Below are positions 59,403 through 64,000 of a DNA stretch of 64,000 bases, piece by piece (position 1 is the first letter of the stretch; each line of letters starts with the position of its first letter). The position numbers and the translations under genes were made by a program. The notes beneath the pieces were generated by a model. That model made no database searches. It was given only the letters and a program-made list of their open reading frames with translations, and was not told the DNA's origin. Source of the stretch: CAWFFV01 sp963814985 (GTDB lineage Bacteria > Chloroflexota > Ktedonobacteria > Ktedonobacterales > Ktedonobacteraceae). The stretch is from contig CAWFFV010000056.1 in assembly GCA_963814985.1 (NCBI GenBank), forward strand, positions 62,001-126,000. Reading direction: 5' to 3'.

Positions 59403-60809
59403 ATGGATAAGTTGGAAGCTCTGAATGAAGAAGTTTTGGTGTAGATGCATCCAAACCCACAGATATCACTGATAGCTTTACCAACCTGACCTCGCTTATC
59501 GCATTGATGCAATGCGACGGCACATGCCCACTACGTGACCTGACCCTGAAGGGGTTAACGAATCTTACTTGGGTCGACCTGTCTGGTTGCTCTCAGCTTA
59601 CCACACTCTCCTTGATCGATTTGATCAACTTAGACAGCCTTGATCTATCCGACTGCCCTCAACTGAGCAATCTAAGCTTGACAAATGTGCCGAACGTGAC
59701 CTCACTGAGCCTGTCTTTCTGTGAGCAACTTCCCGATCTGACTCCTCTGGCGGACTTGACCAACCTGACCTGGCTTGACCTGACCCGCTGTTTACAGTTG
59801 AGTGATCTGACTCCTCTGGCGAACTTGACCAACCTGACCTGGCTTTCCCTGAGTTGCTGTGACCAACTCAAAACACTTGCCCCGTTAAGTCATCTGCCGA
59901 ACTTGACCTCTCTTACCCTGTCTGATTCCCAATTTGACGGCTTTGCTCTGCTGAGGAATCTCACCACGCTAAGTCTGCACTACAGTCCTCACCTTAACGG
60001 CCTACCACCTCTGGCAAATCTGACCACGCTGTATCTGTACGAGTGCTCAGAAGTGTGTGATCTGTCTCCTCTGGCTGGCTTGACCAATCTGACCACTCTT
60101 GACCTGAGCAATGTTCACAGGTGACCGATCTGTCTCCTCTGGCTGGCTTGACCAATCTGACCACTCTTGACCTGAGCCAATGTTTACAGTTGACCGATCT
60201 AACTCCCCTGGCTGGCTTGACCAATTTGACCACGCTTAGCCTGAGCCGCTGCTCACAGGTGACTGATCTGACTCCTCTGGCAAACTTGACCAATCTGACC
60301 ACTCTTGACCTGAGCCAATGTTTACAGTTGACCGATCTAACTCCCCTGGCTGGCTTGACCAATTTGACCACGCTTAGCCTGAGCCGCTGCTCACAGGTGA
60401 CTGATCTGACTCCTCTGGCAAACTTGACCAATCTGACCACTCTTGACCTGAGCCAATGTTTACAGTTGACCGATCTAACTCCCCGGCTGGCTTGACCAAT
60501 TTGACCACGCTTAGCCTGAGCCGCTGCTCACAGGTGACTGATCTGACTCCTCTGGCATTACAATTTGAGCAAACTGGACGTAGGATTTGTCCACAACTGC
60601 GTGACTTCAGTGTCTTAGCTCACTTGAACCTTGAGGAAGGACTGGTTATTAGCTCAGAGGGCGCTGAGAAACTCACTATTCCATCGAACATCAAAATTGC
60701 GTACTATGTTGCCGACCATAGCCAAAATGCGGGCTCGCTTGACGAGCTTTGGAATCAACAGCTGAGCCGCCTTCGCACATTTATCGAGCAGGGTCAAGAG
60801 GAAAGATAA
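59403..60809 (+). CDS. Leucine-rich-repeat protein (several frame changes)
   Basis: ATG 59403 opens MDKLEALNEEVL; a base shift joins DASKPTDITDSFTNLTSLIA. About 16 LRR units of 22-23 residues follow (consensus LTPLAGLTNLTTLSLSRCSQ), with a Cys at a fixed place. Further breaks near 60120 and 60485 split the repeats. The C-terminal cap is FSVLAHLNLEEGLVISSEGA to FIEQGQEER, with no signal peptide or membrane segment, so it is probably cytosolic. LRR arrays bind proteins. The partner is unknown. The repeats are partly identical in DNA, so assembly errors are likely here. Confidence 0.8.
60181..60555 (+). repeat. 138-bp exact tandem repeat in the LRR gene
   Basis: Units begin at 60181, 60319 and 60457. 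The first two are identical over 138 bases, and the third is partial and lacks a T near 60485. Each unit codes two LRR modules. Identity at DNA level, including silent positions, marks very recent duplication. Confidence 0.85.
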
Positions 60810-60997
60810 CCAGCTAGATTCTCCCTCACGCCTCATGTCCGAAGCGTGGAGAAGTTGGTGATATGCAATGGCAGCATTGTAAGAACAAAACGGCCCCATT
60901 TGCGGGCTTGTGAACCTGCGCCCCCTACTGGACAATCTGCTTTTCCCCTGCTACCATAGCAACATCTTCTACACGTAAAGAAAGAGGGATACATCTG

Positions 60998-62365
60998 ATG
61001 GCACAGCTAGCAACATATATAGCGGAGAATGAGGATCGTTTTCTCGAAGAGCTGAAGGATTGGCTCCGTATTCCCAGTATCAGTACAGAGCCAGAACATG
61101 CAGGGGACATTCGTCGTGCAGCCGAATATGCCGCCGACCAGTTGAAACATATTGGCATGGAGCATGTTGAGGTAATCCAGACACAAGGACATCCACTGGT
61201 CTATGGCGAATGGCTCAAGGCAGCAGACAAACCTACCATTTTGATCTATGGACACTATGATGTTCAACCGGTTGATCCGGTGAATCTCTGGGACACACCT
61301 CCTTTTGAGCCAACGATACGCAATGGCAATATCTATAGCCGGGGAGCTTGCGACGATAAAGGTCAGGTGATGCTGGTCTTCAAGGCGCTTGAGTCGCTCA
61401 TCCGCGTTCATGGAACGCTCCCTGTCAATGTAAAGGTGCTCATAGAGGGTGAAGAAGAGTGTGGTGGAGAGTCGATTGAACACTATGTCAGAACTAACCC
61501 CGAACGCCTGCACTGTCACTCCGCCTTTATCTGTGACACCCATATGCCTGCAAAGGATATTCCTGCGCTGATCTCTGGTTTACGTGGTATCGTTTACACA
61601 GAGGTTGAGGTACAGGGAGCCAGACGCGATCTCCACTCAGGCTCTTACGGCGGTGTTGCTCCTAACCCTTTGCATGCCCTTGCGATTATTATCAGTCGTC
61701 TGAAGGATGCCGATGGACATATCCATATTCCTGGCCTCTATGATAAACTACGCAAGCCGACACATGCAGAAAAATCCTTCTGGCAGCATGATCCTTTGCA
61801 TATAAATGAAGCCCTTCTGGAAGAGATGGGCGTTTCGCAGTTCTCTGGTGAACTGGAATATCCTCCCATGGAACGCATCAGCGCACGTCCTACGCTAGAA
61901 GTACATGGTATCGTGGGAGGCTTTACCGGCGAAGGTGCCAAGACAGTTATTCCTGCCACAGCTACAGCTAAGATTAGCTTACGTCTTCCAGCAGATTTGC
62001 AGTCCCGTGAGGTCTTTACGCTCTTTGAACAGGCCGTCAAAGATGTGGCACCAGCCGATGTAACAGTAAAGGTTCGCAACATCCATGGAGGAGAGGGACT
62101 ACTTGTCACACCAGATACTCCACCAATGGTAGCAGCGGCAGCAGCACTCAAGGAAGTCTATGGCAAGGACCCCGTTTTTCTCCGCGAAGGTGGTTCTATC
62201 CCTATCGCCGCCCTCTTCAACGATATCCTGAATGTGCCTATCGTACTGATGGGTTTTGGGCTTCCCGATGACAATCTGCATGCACCAAATGAAAAATACT
62301 CTCTTGACCAATTTTTCAAAGGCATACGTACGGTTGCAAGCTTCTTACAAAAAATGGGAGAATAA
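60998..62365 (+). CDS. M20-family metallopeptidase (dipeptidase type)
   Basis: 455 residues in a clean frame. The di-zinc site is complete: His in LIYGHYDVQPVDP, Asp in GACDDKGQ, the Glu pair in IEGEEECGGES (the general base is the first), Asp in ICDTHMPAKD, and His in DNLHAPNEKY. The lid/dimer domain is GLRGIVYTEVEVQGARRDLH. It probably cleaves dipeptides or acyl-amino acids in the cytosol, as in family M20A/F. No signal peptide is present. AAGAAAGAGGGATACATCTG precedes ATG 60998. It lies 6 bases before lgt. Confidence 0.93.
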   Translation: MAQLATYIAENEDRFLEELKDWLRIPSISTEPEHAGDIRRAAEYAADQLKHIGMEHVEVIQTQGHPLVYGEWLKAADKPTILIYGHYDVQPVDPVNLWDTPPFEPTIRNGNIYSRGACDDKGQVMLVFKALESLIRVHGTLPVNVKVLIEGEEECGGESIEHYVRTNPERLHCHSAFICDTHMPAKDIPALISGLRGIVYTEVEVQGARRDLHSGSYGGVAPNPLHALAIIISRLKDADGHIHIPGLYDKLRKPTHAEKSFWQHDPLHINEALLEEMGVSQFSGELEYPPMERISARPTLEVHGIVGGFTGEGAKTVIPATATAKISLRLPADLQSREVFTLFEQAVKDVAPADVTVKVRNIHGGEGLLVTPDTPPMVAAAAALKEVYGKDPVFLREGGSIPIAALFNDILNVPIVLMGFGLPDDNLHAPNEKYSLDQFFKGIRTVASFLQKMGE

Positions 62366-62371
62366 ATTTTT

Positions 62372-63437
62372 ATGTTCGGCATCTCTCTCGCATATCTCAT
62401 CAATTGGGGTTGGCTCCGTATCGGTCCTCCCTACATCTATATCAACATTAACCCGGTGATCGTCCAACTGGGACCACTGGCCCTGCGTTGGTACGGCCTG
62501 ATGTATGTCGTTGCTATCATCATGGGCTTATGGATCATCAAGGGATATACCTTGCGTAAGGGGGTTGACCAGGATTTAGTCTATCGCATTCTCTGGTGGT
62601 GCATAGCTGCGGGTCTGCTGGGAGGGCGACTCTACTTTGTTGTACAGCAGCCCGATTTTGTGACATATTACCTTAAGCAGCCACAACATATCCTGGCAAC
62701 GTGGGAAGGCGGTATGGCTTTCTTTGGGGCGCTCTTCCTGACCATTCCTACACTCTTCTGGCGAGCACGTGTAGAGCGCATCAATCCCCTGGTAGTGATC
62801 GACGCAGGGGTACTCTTTGCAGCCGCGGGACAAATTTTTGGGCGTATCGGTAACCTTATCAACGGTGATATTATTGGCTATCGCCAGCACTCTGCCCTGG
62901 TCAACGGTCTATCAGAATGCTAATAGCTGGGCCTGCTTCAACCCCTTAACACTGTAATACCCCTGTACAGCCAGCCGCAGCCTACGAGTTACTCACCAAT
63001 ATCGTCGTGCTGGTCTTGATGCTTTACCTGGCCCGACGCCTGACCCGACCCGGTGTTCTCATGTTAGTTTACCTCTATGCTTATTCCATAACACAATTCC
63101 TCCTCTTTTTCACTCGTGACAATATCATTGTCACACTCTTCGGTTTGAACCTGAAACAGGCACAATGGACTTCACTGGCACTGTTTGTTGTCCTGCTGCC
63201 CATTACCTACTGGGTATTGCGTACTTCCAAACCTGTACCAGCCGATGAGGTAGCCGCAACCTATGGTATTCCACAAAAACCAAAACCTGCGGAACAACCA
63301 GAGGCAAAAACATCAGAAGATGAGGTGGTAGAAATCCAGAACACACCAGAAGATCAGATTGAAGAGGTCGACGATGAGCCTGTGACGGAGGATCACACAT
63401 CTAAAGAAGAGAAGAAACAGAGCAAACAAAAAAATAG
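62372..63437 (+). CDS. lgt: Prolipoprotein diacylglyceryl transferase (several frame changes)
   Basis: About 350 residues. ININPVIVQLGPLALRWYGL, then GGRLYFVVQQPD and the signature GQIFGRIGNLINGDIIG mark Lgt, the membrane enzyme that lipidates the lipobox Cys. At least three indels fall between 62880 and 62990, where pieces PSTLPWSTVYQNANSW and YELLTNIVVLVLMLY rejoin the fold. The end is an acidic/Lys-rich cytosolic tail. The open frame runs to 63537 through the palindrome. One base more or less in the A7 run at 63428-63434 gives a stop at 63435-63437, which I take as natural. It serves the lipoproteins encoded at 15198 and 42739. Confidence 0.85.
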
Positions 63438-63440
63438 GGA

Positions 63441-63511
63441 TTATGTAAGTTTTGTTGCATGGGCGGAGGGTGCGCGCGCACCCATCCGCCCATGCAACAA
63501 AACTTACATAA
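63441..63511. terminator. 27-bp perfect palindrome with GC-rich inner stem, between convergent genes
   Basis: Arms 63441-63467 and 63485-63511 pair perfectly, and inside them GGGTGCGC/GCGCACCC forms a second stem. It lies between lgt and the reverse gene ending at 63515. It is a likely two-way terminator. Confidence 0.7.
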
Positions 63512-63514
63512 AGA

Positions 63515-64000
63515 TCACTTTTGAGATTTCTGCGTAGGTGATGCTGCGGGTTGGGTCTTCCCGTTCAATGTATCTTTCTCAGCCTGGATTTTGCGTTGTA
63601 ATGCTCGTAAGTAGGCCTGAGCACCATCAAGGTCAGTTTGCGTGATAGCGTTGAGTTGCTTGGGCATCGTTGAAACCTGTCCGACCCAGCTCTCAAGTAC
63701 CTTCTGGATAGCAGCCAGCGTGTTATTATCCTGATATGCGCCAGCCAGCCAGCCACGTGCGGTCTTCAAAGCACGCAACATTCCTGTGAGGATATCACCA
63801 GTGATGGTTGACCCAAATTCAATGACTGGAGAAACAAAGACATCATAAGCAACACGTGTCAGTCGAGCTGCATTAACAGCGGCCTCTAGAGAAAATCCTT
63901 CCAGATTATCCAGGGCAGTTACAAATTCCTTACGTGCTGCATCCGCACCTTGCTGCAATCCCTTATTGAAAGCATCTTGTAACTGATGTTCAATATTCGC
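63515..64000 (-). CDS. Helical protein of unknown function, N-terminus outside the window
   Basis: The frame is open to the right edge (ANIEHQLQDAFNKGLQQGAD at the edge). 161 residues are visible: FVTALDNLEGFSLEAAVNAA, then FGSTITGDILTGMLRALKTA, and QTDLDGAQAYLRALQRKIQA, all alpha-helical, ending in a Pro/Ser/Gln tail, TQPAASPTQKSQK. No membrane segment or catalytic motif is seen. The start must be beyond 64000; the TTG at 63958 is internal. Confidence 0.6.
   Translation of the reverse strand, partial: ANIEHQLQDAFNKGLQQGADAARKEFVTALDNLEGFSLEAAVNAARLTRVAYDVFVSPVIEFGSTITGDILTGMLRALKTARGWLAGAYQDNNTLAAIQKVLESWVGQVSTMPKQLNAITQTDLDGAQAYLRALQRKIQAEKDTLNGKTQPAASPTQKSQK

Noticed and set aside
59994..60440. 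148-codon reverse ORF through the LRR repeats
   Set aside because: A mirror of the repeated LRR codons. The forward strand has consistent LRR modules and the reverse has only Arg/Val-rich nonsense.
1..64000. tRNA and rRNA genes
   Set aside because: Scanning by eye found no cloverleaf with a GTTCRAATC arm and CCA-side stem, and no rRNA stretches. A covariance-model search would be decisive.

Overview
The window is bacterial chromosome, most likely from a Ktedonobacteria-type member of the Chloroflexota. This is inferred from gene content and style, not from a marker gene: many membrane-anchored secreted proteins of unknown function, MerR-type and TPR regulators, MoxR/DUF58/DUF4129 proteins, an L21 with an acidic tail, Uma2 paralogues and decaying CRISPR arrays. 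No rRNA or tRNA gene was found. About half of the long genes are broken by single-base frame changes whose two halves read perfectly as one protein (dnaN, gltA, rarA, priA, metH, lgt, rplU and others). Genes next to them such as recF, mutL, herA and moxR are clean. The simplest explanation is uncorrected indels in the assembly. Frameshifted entries here are therefore described as the reconstructed gene unless decay is evident, as for the cytochrome P450 remnant.

Layout. 0-6.4 kb: purH start, an anchored secreted protein, rplU-rpmA, a P450 relic, a membrane protein and a TrmH methyltransferase apparently fused to a MarR-like domain. 6.4-9.3 kb: dnaN-recF with GC-rich palindromic repeats around dnaN. 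9.3-14.7 kb: amtB, a MerR/B12-domain-like/TPR regulator and a DUF4129 membrane protein. 15-18.8 kb: sugar ABC importer (binding protein, damaged permease, intact permease). 18.9-25.3 kb: sodA, a MITE-like inverted repeat, a lone receiver protein, a HAS-barrel-like/HerA pair, a glycosyltransferase and an anchored protein. 25.4-28.6 kb: MoxR-DUF58 and another anchored protein. 28.7-33 kb: an HTH protein divergent from citrate synthase, a two-gene chromate transporter and rarA. 33-35.6 kb: ribokinase split by a 1530-bp IS200/IS605-type element with tnpB and a divergent ribbon-helix-helix gene. 35.7-43.3 kb: accessory genes (methyltransferase, TPR regulator coupled to a GNAT enzyme, PhnD-like protein with an unknown partner, repeat proteins). 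43.4-48.2 kb: mutL-priA. 48.5-55.3 kb: an island with three Uma2 nucleases, an HTH-GNAT protein, a GIY-YIG nuclease and two CRISPR arrays without cas genes. 55.6-64 kb: metH, a leucine-rich-repeat protein, an M20 dipeptidase, lgt and a partial gene.

The most interesting parts are the following. (1) The TnpB element: removing bases 33442-34971 exactly, from TTAC to TCAA, restores an in-frame 318-residue ribokinase, and its tnpB promoter holds an 18-bp palindrome beside a divergent ribbon-helix-helix gene. (2) Duplicated CRISPR arrays, each with the same leader segment and graded decay away from it. (3) The HTH protein and citrate synthase pair with a palindrome inside a near-consensus promoter. 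(4) Several very long, perfectly paired and mutually unrelated intergenic palindromes, mostly between convergent genes.
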